Positions 53,177-60,478 of a stretch of 64,000 nucleotides of DNA are shown here, piece by piece. The position numbers and the translations under genes are program-made. Source of the stretch: Terriglobia bacterium. GTDB lineage: Bacteria > Acidobacteriota > Terriglobia > Terriglobales > Acidobacteriaceae. The DNA lies in the NCBI GenBank assembly GCA_020072645.1, contig JAIQGK010000006.1, positions 186,001-250,000 on the forward strand, written 5' to 3'. The first letter of the stretch is position 1; every line of letters starts with the position of its first letter. The notes beneath the pieces are model-generated. The model worked only from the letters and a program-made list of their open reading frames with translations, was not told the DNA's origin and searched no databases.

Positions 53177-53329
53177 AACCACAAAGGACACGAAGGAACA
53201 CAAAGCTAACTCTTCGCTGTCCTGTGAAATTTTCTGTACGCTCTCTGTTGTGTTTTTCAAGCGTTGTTTTTACCTCAAAAAATCATTTCATCGTGCTTTT
53301 CTTGGTGTTCCTTCGTGTCCTTTGTGGTT
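53177..53329. repeat. Dispersed inverted repeat, copy 2
   Basis: Arms 53177-53201 and 53305-53329 are perfect 25-bp reverse complements of the ACCACAAAGGACACGAAGG type, enclosing about 100 nt of unrelated DNA. The inner 20 bp of each arm match copy 1 at 8258-8351. Confidence 0.88.
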
Positions 53330-53374
53330 GATGGGTTAGTTTGGTGGTCAATAGGTTTTTGTTAGACTCACCCA

Positions 53375-54232
53375 GTGCGTCGTCTCATTGTTAACGCAGA
53401 TGATTTTGGCCTTACCTCGGGCGTGAACCGCGCGATCATCGAAGGCAATCGATTGGGCATTGTGACTTCAGCGACGCTCATGGCCAATGCAAAAGCTAGT
53501 GATGCCGCGATCGATCTGGCTAAGGCGCAGCCTGGTCTCAAGACTGGATGCCATGTTGTACTGATCGACGGTGTTCCGCTGACGGCAAATCTTGCTTCAC
53601 TGACAGAAGATTCGCAGCGTTTCCGTACCAGCCTGAAGCAGTTTGCCATGGCCGCAATTCGCAAGCAGATTTCCGCGGAGGAGGTTCAGCGGGAAGTGGA
53701 AGCGCAGGTGCGCAAGCTCCAGTCGCGCGGAATTACGCTGACGCACCTTGACAGCCACAAGCACACTCATATGTTTCCGCATATCTTGCGATCGCTCCTG
53801 CGCGCCGCCAAAGCCTGCGGCGTTCGCGCGGTAAGAAATCCGTTTGAGCCGCTGCGCTGCTGGCCCGCTGGAATGGTGTTGAGTACTCCGGGACTTTGGC
53901 TGCGTTCGGCCGGAGTTACGGCGTTCCAGATGTTTGCCGCCGACTTCCACCGTGCAGTAAAAGAAGAGGGAATGGTTTCGACGGACGGAACGGTTGGCAT
54001 CGCGGTCACCGGCATGCTGGATCAGAAAACGCTCTTGCGAATTCTTGAAGCACTGCCTGACGGCACGTGGGAACTGGTCTGCCATCCTGGATATTCAGAC
54101 GCTGATTTACAGGCAGCCGGAACACGCCTGACACAGTCGAGAGAAATTGAGCTTTCAGCGTTGACATCAGAGGAGACAAAAAAAGCACTTGCGCGTCGCC
54201 AGATCGAGCTTATCTCTTACGCCGATCTTTAG
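53375..54232 (+). CDS. YdjC/ChbG-family polysaccharide deacetylase-like protein (HpnK-like)
   Basis: 285 residues. RLIVNADDFGLTSGVNRAII carries the conserved DD metal-binding aspartates, GCHVVLIDG the next motif, and LTHLDSHKHTHMFP the histidines. The family removes N-acetyl groups from diacetylchitobiose (ChbG), or acts in hopanoid glycoside biosynthesis (HpnK); this protein is nearer HpnK in layout, but no hopanoid genes flank it. It starts at a GTG without a strong ribosome-binding site. Confidence 0.85.
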   Translation: MRRLIVNADDFGLTSGVNRAIIEGNRLGIVTSATLMANAKASDAAIDLAKAQPGLKTGCHVVLIDGVPLTANLASLTEDSQRFRTSLKQFAMAAIRKQISAEEVQREVEAQVRKLQSRGITLTHLDSHKHTHMFPHILRSLLRAAKACGVRAVRNPFEPLRCWPAGMVLSTPGLWLRSAGVTAFQMFAADFHRAVKEEGMVSTDGTVGIAVTGMLDQKTLLRILEALPDGTWELVCHPGYSDADLQAAGTRLTQSREIELSALTSEETKKALARRQIELISYADL

Positions 54233-54381
54233 CTGTGCGGGTTCTGCATTGGAATAGCGAGCCTCCGCGAAAAATTTCCGGTTCCAGCTGCGCTCGGCTG
54301 CGCAAGATCTGCCGCAAAAAGGATCCTTTTCTGATGTGGGCGATTGCGTTGATTTGGTCGGTCGCAGGTTTTAATCTTCAA

Positions 54382-54457
54382 TTTTGGCAATTTTGGCGGT
54401 TTTGGCAATTCCATCGCGTAGGATGTACGCAGACACTGTAGGATGTAAGCAGACACT
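54382..54457. repeat. Tandem repeats upstream of a small basic protein gene
   Basis: Three 9-bp units TTTTGGCAA / TTTTGGCGG / TTTTGGCAA (54382-54408) are followed by two 20-bp units (54418-54437 and 54438-54457) that differ at one base. No gene is present from 54233 to 54496. Confidence 0.7.
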
Positions 54458-54496
54458 TAAGACCATTTTGATCCTGAAGATGAGGGAGCCTCACCC

Positions 54497-54676
54497 ATGC
54501 CAAAACTCAATGCCCGCGAGAACACGCGTAACCGGTCGCAAGCCGCCAAGCGTGAGCGCAACCGCACTTTAAGAGCGTCACTCAACATGCCTGCCGGGGC
54601 CGTTGGCAAGCATCCTGCCAAGGCTGCGGACAATGCCCGCACCGCCGCTCGCAAGACCGCTAAAGCCGCTAAATAA
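54497..54676 (+). CDS. Small basic alanine/arginine-rich protein
   Basis: 59 residues: MPKLNARENTRNRSQAAKRE at the start and NARTAARKTAKAAK at the end, almost without hydrophobic residues. GAGGGA precedes the ATG and a terminator follows the stop at once, which supports a real gene. Composition suggests nucleic-acid binding or intrinsic disorder, as in lysine/alanine-rich histone H1-like tails, but no family is recognised. Confidence 0.65.
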   Translation: MPKLNARENTRNRSQAAKRERNRTLRASLNMPAGAVGKHPAKAADNARTAARKTAKAAK

Positions 54677-54681
54677 AAAGC

Positions 54682-54710
54682 CCGGAGTTTACGCTCCGGA
54701 CTTTTTACTT
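54682..54710 (+). terminator. Rho-independent terminator
   Basis: CCGGAG (54682-54687) pairs with CTCCGG (54694-54699), 6-nt loop, followed by ACTTTTTACTTTTTC. It immediately follows the small basic protein gene. Confidence 0.85.
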
Positions 54711-54775
54711 TTTCTTCAACTGCCGCTGTCTTTTAATCCAGCAAGCTTTAATATCACGCTCTATAGTCTGGCGAT

Positions 54776-55141
54776 CTATCGATGATCGTGATCGTGGTCA
54801 TGGTCTTTGTGGTCATCGCGATCATGATCGTTGTCGCCGTGCTGATGACGCCAGTTCCAATACGCGTTCTGGTCTTTTTTGTTCAGCCGGTTGTAGTCGC
54901 GATATTTCTTGTTCCGGTGCGACTCCGTATACCATTGCCGGTAATCGCGGTCTTCGTCCTGGTTCCAGTTGTGATAGTCCTTGTGATTGCGGTCGTAGAT
55001 GCGCTGGTTTTTTGCGTGATCGTCTTTGTCGTGGTGGTCGTCGCGGTCTTGTGCGCGCATGGCCAGCGGCGCAGCCAGCGCGCCCATCAGTATCATCGAA
55101 CTCAAAATACGCATTCCCTTATGAATCTTCATTCGTGCCAT
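54776..55141 (-). CDS. Exported His/Asp-rich small protein
   Basis: About 121 residues. A signal peptide (ILSSMILMGALAAPLAMRAQ) precedes a strongly polar mature part with repeated H/D/N/Y clusters (DRDDHHDKDDHAKNQRIYDR) and aromatic YxxW motifs (RDYRQWYTE, NAYWNWRHQH), ending in a DHDHDHDHR run. GGGAGG lies directly before the start region; ATG 55141 or 55132 is possible. The histidine-rich tail may bind metal. No family recognised. Confidence 0.65.
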   Translation of the reverse strand: MARMKIHKGMRILSSMILMGALAAPLAMRAQDRDDHHDKDDHAKNQRIYDRNHKDYHNWNQDEDRDYRQWYTESHRNKKYRDYNRLNKKDQNAYWNWRHQHGDNDHDRDDHKDHDHDHDHR

Positions 55142-55983
55142 CCTCCCGGGCCAATGCGGATGAATTGCGAGTAACAAATCTGCACCGCCCTGAATCTTTT
55201 TTGGTTCCTTTGTGATTCCCTTGTTAGATGCAAGGCGGCTGCGGCAGGCAGGCGCAACGGATGTTTACTTTTGATAACGCTGAACATGCGTTGTATTCCG
55301 TCTATTTCTGACGAATCGAAGGCGGAACGCATTGGGTTGCGAGGGATGCAGCGGCACGGGATTGCGTCAGGCCAACAAAGAGGGAAGGCTCCGCCGCGTT
55401 GCGGCTTGTTTTTAGTCGCTCCACTTCGCTTGGCTGTTTTCTGGTCGCTCCGCTGCGCATGCGCGAGGGGGGGCCTGCGGCAGCAAGGAGTTGTTCTTTT
55501 CTTTGCGCTGGACGGCACGAGTAAACTCATGCCCTGACACTTGTGATCTGGCCTGTTGTGGTTCCGGTTGCGCAGGCGGAGAAGCTGCTGTTTTCTCGCG
55601 GGGCATCCGGCACTGGGCGCAGCTCGCGATCCCATCTGCGCCAGAAGGGCTACAAGCAGGACTGGATGCATGATTTCATTGCGTCCCGGGTGATTAAGTA
55701 AGGGCCGAAGGAGGGCAGTCCTACCCCGAGATATTCCTTGGCCTGGGAGTGTCAGCCTAATGGGGATCTTATGGATACCCCTACCCCCTCCCTTGGTCCC
55801 CATTTCTAAAGGACTTACACGGGCAATAATATCGTTGGCTAACCTGAGCTGAATTTTCTTCCCGCCATCATTTTTTCTTTGCATTCGCTTTGTCGCAAGG
55901 GTTATAAGCAGAGACGGGACGCGCTACGGTTGTAGCCGCAACGCGCCCCTGACCACAATCCACCTTCTCGTGAAAGGCGAATC
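55142..55983. other. Long intergenic region with dispersed-repeat remnants
   Basis: About 840 nt without a supported gene. The 251-codon minus-strand frame has no ribosome-binding site, no family features and mixed composition. A quasi-palindrome (55514-55533, GGCACGAGT with ACTCATGCC, one mismatch) and a G/C-run followed by TAAAGGACTTAC (55770-55820) are typical of acidobacterial intergenic repeats, as far as I recall. Confidence 0.5.
55821..55844. repeat. 24-bp inverted repeat, left copy
   Basis: Exactly reverse-complementary to 59128-59151, 3.3 kb away. The pair encloses the winged-helix gene, the IS1595 transposase and the small membrane-protein pair. Confidence 0.8.
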
Positions 55984-56253
55984 ATGGCTGTCTCTAAGGC
56001 TACCCGCTCACGCGCAAGAAAGAAAGCCGCTCCGTATCAGCGCGTTCTCACATTCCCCATGGCAAAAGGCAAGATCGTTGCCGAAGTGGAATTATCCATC
56101 TCACCTGACTACCGCATCATTGAAATTGTCTTTCAGGATAAGACCTCGCTCACGTTCAATCTGGAATCGTGTTTGCAGGTCACTCCTGAAATTGTTAGCT
56201 GGAAGTCCGGCAGTTACAAGCCGCTCAAACGCTGGCGACCTGTTCACAGCTAA
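55984..56253 (+). CDS. Small basic hypothetical protein
   Basis: 89 residues. A basic leader (MAVSKATRSRARKKAAPYQR) precedes a beta-rich core (VEVELSISPDYRIIEI-like: AEVELSISPDYRIIEIVFQD). AAAGG precedes the ATG and a perfect terminator follows. No family recognised; the leader suggests nucleic-acid binding. Confidence 0.6.
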   Translation: MAVSKATRSRARKKAAPYQRVLTFPMAKGKIVAEVELSISPDYRIIEIVFQDKTSLTFNLESCLQVTPEIVSWKSGSYKPLKRWRPVHS

Positions 56254-56260
56254 AAAGTAA

Positions 56261-56282
56261 CCCGCCGAAAGGCGGGTTTTTT
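56261..56282 (+). terminator. Rho-independent terminator
   Basis: CCCGCC (56261-56266) pairs with GGCGGG (56271-56276) across a GAAA tetraloop, followed by TTTTTT. It directly follows the small basic protein gene and faces the end of the winged-helix gene. Confidence 0.9.
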
Positions 56283-56291
56283 GTTTCAAGT

Positions 56292-57023
56292 TTACTGCGG
56301 TAAGGTCTTTTCCCACGCCTCTAAAAACGCTTTCAGGCGGCTTAAATACTCCCGCTTAATAGGTGCATTAAACAGCACTCGGGCGACAACGGCCTGTTGC
56401 CCATCGCCCGCAAACTCAACAGGAACAGACAGTTCCGCAGAGGTAGCGGGTGTGAATTTAGCGGGAGATGCAGTACTGATACTGGCGGCAGAAACGGGTT
56501 CAGGCACGGTTCTCTCCTCTCCGTTATTATAGCTACCACCATGCTCACCTGCAAGAGACATCGTGTTTCTAAATATAGTGACAACGTCCGAAACAGCAGC
56601 AGGATTAAAGCCCCTACTAAGCAGTTCATTCTTCAAGGTAGCGTCTGAGGGCAGCTCCTCGCCATACTTTTCCAGCAGTTCTTTGAACAGGACTGGACGG
56701 CGGGAAGCATCCACCACGGCCCGCTTCCATTCTTCAGAATCACGGCTGAAATGAACTAGAGTGTATCCCAAGTCGGATATACGATAGCGACCTGCATTTT
56801 CCTCTAACAGCCCATATTGGCGAAGCGCAGAGACAGCACGACCGCCGGGGCCAGTGGCTTGGCTATACCCTACGTGAGAAGCAATCACTTCGGACGTGGT
56901 AGCCGTTCGCTTTTCCGCTTTATAAACCGCTTCCGCCTTCTGAATCGCCTCACCCAGATCAAAAGCTGGATAACTGGGGCTGCGGTGCACTTTGCGCTTC
57001 GATTTCTCGTTCTCTGATTCCAT
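56292..57023 (-). CDS. Winged-helix DNA-binding protein, DUF5343-like
   Basis: 243 residues. After a lysine-rich start, residues about 20-120 form a winged helix (FDLGEAIQKAEAVYKAEKRT, ... GPGGRAVSALRQYGLLEENAGRYRISDLGYTLV), then a helical region and a variable, threonine/alanine-rich C-terminal part ending REYLSRLKAFLEAWEKTL. AGGTGAGG precedes ATG 57023, chosen over GTG 57032. It diverges from a promoter that contains inverted ATACAGGC operator half-sites and probably controls itself and the neighbouring cassette. Confidence 0.7.
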   Translation of the reverse strand: MESENEKSKRKVHRSPSYPAFDLGEAIQKAEAVYKAEKRTATTSEVIASHVGYSQATGPGGRAVSALRQYGLLEENAGRYRISDLGYTLVHFSRDSEEWKRAVVDASRRPVLFKELLEKYGEELPSDATLKNELLSRGFNPAAVSDVVTIFRNTMSLAGEHGGSYNNGEERTVPEPVSAASISTASPAKFTPATSAELSVPVEFAGDGQQAVVARVLFNAPIKREYLSRLKAFLEAWEKTLPQ

Positions 57024-57050
57024 AACCCTCACCTGAATACAGAGTGTATC

Positions 57051-57121
57051 ATACAGGCATGGTGAGTCAATAGAATTTTGTATAAATTTTGTATTGACAG
57101 CCTGTATCCGTGATGTACAAT
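57051..57121 (+). promoter_or_regulatory. Divergent promoter/operator region
   Basis: TTGACA (57094-57099) and TACAAT (57116-57121) with a 16-nt spacer form a good sigma-70 promoter reading right. Inverted half-sites ATACAGGC (57051-57058) and GCCTGTAT (57100-57107) lie 41 nt apart, the second inside the spacer, so a bound dimer or looped pair would block the promoter. The likely regulator is the winged-helix protein encoded on the left. Confidence 0.65.
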
Positions 57122-57128
57122 CCTAATC

Positions 57129-57245
57129 ATGGACAACGGCAATAAATACGAAACGCCCACTGCGTCAACAGTGAGCGTTCAGATAGGGGGGAAGCCAAAT
57201 GCCGCCGCCACCTTGAAACCAAAACCGCTAGTTGTCAAACCCTAG
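57129..57245 (+). CDS. Possible 38-residue leader peptide or small protein
   Basis: ATG 57129 lies 8 nt after the promoter -10 box and the frame is open for 38 codons (MDNGNKYETPTASTVS...), ending at TAG. It has no visible ribosome-binding site because the leader is too short. A large hairpin (57259-57291) follows. It could be a leaderless leader peptide for the transposase or a chance frame. Confidence 0.35.
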   Translation: MDNGNKYETPTASTVSVQIGGKPNAAATLKPKPLVVKP

Positions 57246-57258
57246 ACTTTTAACCTAC

Positions 57259-57291
57259 GCCCCGTCGCCAGCGTCAACTGGACGGCGGGGC
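57259..57291 (+). other. Long GC-rich hairpin before the transposase gene
   Basis: GCCCCGTCGCCAG (57259-57271) pairs with CTGGACGGCGGGGC (57278-57291), one bulge and one wobble, 6-nt loop. No T-run follows. It sits 24 nt before the transposase ATG and could limit read-through translation. Confidence 0.55.
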
Positions 57292-57314
57292 AATCAGCAC
57301 ACGGAGCGACCCGC

Positions 57315-58319
57315 ATGCCGATCTCAGTAACATTATCCGTTAAGACCCTTCAGCAAGCAATCCTTTTCTACAGCGACGAACAAACCTGTATTCATGCCGT
57401 AGCCTCAATGCGCTGGCCCAATGGCCCTGAGTGCCCTGCCTGTGGCCACAAAGAGCACTGGTATCTCAAGACTCAAAAACGCTGGAAATGCAAAGACTGC
57501 AATCGGCAGTTCTCCGTCAAGCTCGGAACCATCTTTGAAGATTCTCCGCTTGGACTGGATAAATGGTTGCTGGCAATGTGGATGATTGCGAATTGCAAAA
57601 ACGGTGTTAGCTCTTACGAGATTCATCGAGCTATCGGTGTCACGCAAAGATCGGCATGGTTCATGCTTCACAGAATCCGACTTGCCATGAAGAACGGCAC
57701 GTTTGAAAAGCTAGGGGCTGGCCCTGTCGAAACAGATGAAACCTTTGTTGGCCCTGATCCGCGCCGGATGCACAAATCCCGCAGAGCTAAAATTCTGGCC
57801 CTCGCCAGCAAAGACCCTGCCCTGAATAACCGTGCACCCGGAAAGACTATTGTCATGGGGATGCTTGACCGCAGCATGAGACAGGTTCGCGCAATGGTAA
57901 TTCCCGATGTAAAACGCGCAACCCTGCAAGAGAAGATTCTGGATAATGTGGAAGCCGGATCGCACATCATTACCGATGATTTTCCTAGCTACCGATACGC
58001 TCTTGCGAACCAATTCGCGCATGACGTGATTGACCACGTTAAGGGCTATGTTGATGGACAGGTTCACACAAACGGAATCGAGAATTTCTGGTCATTGCTG
58101 AAACGTGGCTTGCGCGGAACGTATGTTGCCGTGGAACCCTTCCACCTTGACCGCTACGTTGATGAACAGGTGTTTCGTTTCAATAATCGGGGAAGCAAAG
58201 ATAAACCCGTAAACGATGGTGAGCGTTTTGAATTGCTGCTCTCGCAAGTCGCCGGAAAGAGACTCACTTACTCCGCTCTTACTGGCAAGGATTCACTTCC
58301 AACAGAAGCAGCGTTCTGA
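57315..58319 (+). CDS. IS1595-family transposase (ISXO2-like DDE)
   Basis: 334 residues. N-terminal zinc ribbon CPACGHKEHW ... CKDCNRQF (C40, C43, C59, C62), then the ISXO2-like DDE/DDN-type catalytic domain: VETDETFVGP (D141), IITDDFPSYRYALA, and VHTNGIENFWSLLKRGL. The frame is complete. I cannot find convincing terminal inverted repeats or a target duplication flanking it, so it may be an immobile or hitchhiking transposase of the surrounding accessory region. Confidence 0.92.
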   Translation: MPISVTLSVKTLQQAILFYSDEQTCIHAVASMRWPNGPECPACGHKEHWYLKTQKRWKCKDCNRQFSVKLGTIFEDSPLGLDKWLLAMWMIANCKNGVSSYEIHRAIGVTQRSAWFMLHRIRLAMKNGTFEKLGAGPVETDETFVGPDPRRMHKSRRAKILALASKDPALNNRAPGKTIVMGMLDRSMRQVRAMVIPDVKRATLQEKILDNVEAGSHIITDDFPSYRYALANQFAHDVIDHVKGYVDGQVHTNGIENFWSLLKRGLRGTYVAVEPFHLDRYVDEQVFRFNNRGSKDKPVNDGERFELLLSQVAGKRLTYSALTGKDSLPTEAAF

Positions 58320-58369
58320 AATGCTGGTGCTTAGATACCGATTGCGGAGAGGAAGAGCCAGCATAAAAA

Positions 58370-58394
58370 AAGGCCGCGCATCTTGCGCGGCCTT
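58370..58394. terminator. Strong hairpin terminator, best on the minus strand
   Basis: AAGGCCGCGC (58370-58379) pairs with GCGCGGCCTT (58385-58394), 5-nt loop. The minus strand then has a seven-T run; the plus strand has none. It ends the small membrane-protein pair and may also stop the transposase transcript. Confidence 0.8.
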
Positions 58395-58410
58395 GGCTGA
58401 ATTGTAAAAG

Positions 58411-58578
58411 CTATCTTGTCAACTGGTGGCGTCTTTCCTCGCCAGAATACCCGCCCGCAGTCGCTGCTCTTCCTCGTTCTGGTCTCTTCGATGCCTTGTG
58501 TTTCATCCAGAGCATCGTGGCCGTGAATGCAGCCAGGCCATAGCCTGCAACGATAATAAGTGGAAGATAATTACTCAT
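58411..58578 (-). CDS. Small single-pass membrane protein
   Basis: 55 residues: MSNYLPLIIVAGYGLAAFTATMLW is one transmembrane helix, followed by a basic cytoplasmic tail (KHKASKRPERGRAATA) and EERRHQL. GAGGAGG precedes ATG 58578, so the longer frame to 58626 is not needed. It overlaps the upstream gene by 8 nt. No family recognised; holin-like or toxin-like peptides are possible. Confidence 0.6.
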   Translation of the reverse strand: MSNYLPLIIVAGYGLAAFTATMLWMKHKASKRPERGRAATAGGYSGEERRHQLTR

Positions 58579-58765
58579 CGGGTCGCCTCCTCTCAATGTA
58601 GCAGCCCCCAAGAAAGAAAAACGCACTAACCGCTACAGCGCCAACAGACCACCAAGCAGTTATGCGGCCACTGATGATAGGCTCCAAAAGAGCGAAAACG
58701 AGAACCAATTCGCCAACCTCTCGGAAACCATCGGCTACCATTTCCTCAAGGTTCTTTCTCGCCAC
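58571..58765 (-). CDS. Small two-TM membrane protein
   Basis: 64 residues from a GTG. An amphipathic N-terminus (MARKNLEEMVADGFREVGE) precedes two hydrophobic segments (LVLVFALLEPIISG, WWSVGAVAVSAFFFLGG) and a basic end (CYIERRRPDE). It is translationally coupled to the 55-residue gene by an 8-nt overlap. No family recognised. Confidence 0.5.
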   Translation of the reverse strand: MARKNLEEMVADGFREVGELVLVFALLEPIISGRITAWWSVGAVAVSAFFFLGGCYIERRRPDE

Positions 58766-59782
58766 GCCCGTTCTTTCTTTCTCAATGATTTAGACTGGTT
58801 AATCTTTGCCCGGTGTTGCCAGAGGGGTACAGCGCCGGGGCTGAGTCGTTTGTACCTCATCGGAGGTTAGAAACGAATTAAAAACACATTAGGAATTCTA
58901 ATATACTAATTTAAGACCCAATTTGTCTAGAAAAGTAGCGAAAATACACCCAAAAGGGCTGTTCACTTTCGAGTAAATAGTACCCTAAAAAAGGCCTTCA
59001 CTCCGTCCCAAACGGCTTGCACCTGCAACCCAGCACGGATCGCACCTTCTTTATTCATCCAGCCTCGCATAGCGGGGGAATCATATCAGTGATGGCGATC
59101 ACGAGGATAGGCATTTTTGGGGGTGTTGGTTAGCCAACGATATTATTGCCCTTACACGTTTCCTCCCCATGTATCCCCACGACCCGGTGTTGCAAACAAA
59201 ACCACTTATCTGAATCCTCCCCATTGCCTCCCCATTTGGCGTGAGGTTGGGGGCGATTTTTGGTTTTGTTCTTAGCTAAGAGCCAATGGCTAAGAGCTAA
59301 TGGCTAAATTGTCAAAGATCCACACACTTCAACCCCTGAGGGCTGCCTGAGAATAGCGCAATTTGTAGAGGCGAAGCAAGCACGAAAGAGGACATGCCGG
59401 ATAACCTATCCGCCATGTCCTTTTCCTCGTCTGTGACAACTCCTTGCTGAACTGCGCGAATAGGGGTCTGGGAAGGGACCAACTCAGACTCACCATTCCC
59501 CAGCCCGCCTTTGGCGGGCGCCCGAGCGCAGCCTATCGCCAACTGAAGCTAGTGCAAAAAATGTTTCGACAAAACGAGCTCGTTGAAGGACTCGCTCGCA
59601 CACCCGATCACTTTGGCTGATACTTTTCTCGCAGTCCAAGATGCTATGAGGATACGACGAACCGATGTTTGCAAACATGAATGGCTTGATCCTAAGCCGA
59701 GGCCGAAGCTCCCGGCCCTGACCTGAGGAAAGTCTCTTTACATCGCACGAATACAATTTGGTTTAGGCGAGAACGCCTCCAG
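58766..59782. other. Long intergenic region before the TIR system
   Basis: About 1 kb, AT-richer in its first part, with no supported gene; the minus-strand frames at 59312-59756 lack ribosome-binding sites and family features. It contains the right copy of the 24-bp inverted repeat (59128-59151), CCTCCCCAT repeats (near 59165 and 59225), and a near-tandem AATGGCTAAGAGC/TAATGGCTAA (near 59283-59305). Confidence 0.5.
59128..59151. repeat. 24-bp inverted repeat, right copy
   Basis: Exact reverse complement of 55821-55844. Confidence 0.8.
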
Positions 59783-59788
59783 TATAAT
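59758..59788 (+). promoter_or_regulatory. Possible promoter of the TIR operon with an internal hairpin
   Basis: TATAAT (59783-59788) lies 33 nt before the ATG; the best -35 candidate is TTGGTT (59758-59763), 19-nt spacing. AGGCG (59765-59769) and CGCCT (59774-59778) form a small palindrome in the spacer that could be an operator. Confidence 0.45.
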
Positions 59789-59821
59789 CCCGACACAAGC
59801 GCGTTTCAGGAAAGAAGATCA

Positions 59822-60478
59822 ATGTTACTTGATTACGAAGCAGATCAATGGCTCTTGAATGAAGGTGGATATAAATATCACGTCTTCATTAGCTGGCCCC
59901 ACACTATTAACACCGACTTAACCGAATGTGCGCAGATACTGGAGACGGAAATCAGCCGGCGGCTAGCGACGTTTTTTCCGTTGCCCAAAGTATTTCTCGA
60001 TCAGCATGAGTTGAAGGGAGGCGATGAGTGGAAGGAGAGGCTAAGACATGAGCTGTGCAGAAGTGTTGCGATGATCGCTATCTGTGCGCCAATTTACTAT
60101 CATCCAATGCATGATTGGTGCGGACGAGAATGGGCTGCGATGGAACAACTCGGTGAGTGCAGACTCAAAGGCCAAGATCACAAGACAATAATTCCAGTAC
60201 TCTTCAAAAAGAGTGAACCCCTGCCCAACGCGGTCTCGAAAATTCAATATATTGACATAACAAATGTGATTCTTCAGGGAAGGCGATATTACACGATTCA
60301 GGAATTTCGAAAAAAGGTTGAAAGCATTGTAGAACGAGTCCGCAGGATCGCGTTACATATAGGGGAAAACCAAATTAAGGCGAATTGCGAGAAATTTGAG
60401 ATTCCAGAGAAATCAGCATTTGCTGATTACAAAGGCTCTCCTCTACCCCACTTACCCTTAACAGGTGCGAAATGGTGA
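59822..60478 (+). CDS. TIR-domain protein, probable NADase effector
   Basis: 218 residues. TIR fold at about 17-165: strand A YKYHVFISWPHT, the BB-loop region VFLDQHELKGGDEW, then SVAMIAICAPIYYHPMHDWC and CGREWAAMEQL, in which W99-C100-x-x-E103 matches the catalytic glutamate pattern of NAD+-cleaving TIR domains. A helical C-terminal 50 residues follow. AGGAAAGAAG precedes the ATG. It overlaps the KGGxGR-TIR-TPR gene by 7 nt (ATGGTGA), so the two are translationally coupled. Base usage is AT-richer by eye than the core. Confidence 0.85.
   Translation: MLLDYEADQWLLNEGGYKYHVFISWPHTINTDLTECAQILETEISRRLATFFPLPKVFLDQHELKGGDEWKERLRHELCRSVAMIAICAPIYYHPMHDWCGREWAAMEQLGECRLKGQDHKTIIPVLFKKSEPLPNAVSKIQYIDITNVILQGRRYYTIQEFRKKVESIVERVRRIALHIGENQIKANCEKFEIPEKSAFADYKGSPLPHLPLTGAKW

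Noticed and set aside
55129-55884. A 251-codon minus-strand frame in the intergenic region
   Set aside because: No ribosome-binding site, no recognisable domain, cysteine/arginine/proline-rich composition typical of a chance frame, and it overlaps a real exported-protein gene start at 55130-55141.
57315-58319. Terminal inverted repeats and target duplication of an IS1595 element
   Set aside because: I compared the DNA on both sides of the transposase and found hairpins but no matching ends, so I annotate only the gene and not a bounded insertion sequence.
59312-59756. Two minus-strand frames between the small membrane proteins and the TIR operon
   Set aside because: Both are arginine/serine-rich, overlap each other, lack ribosome-binding sites and match no family plan.
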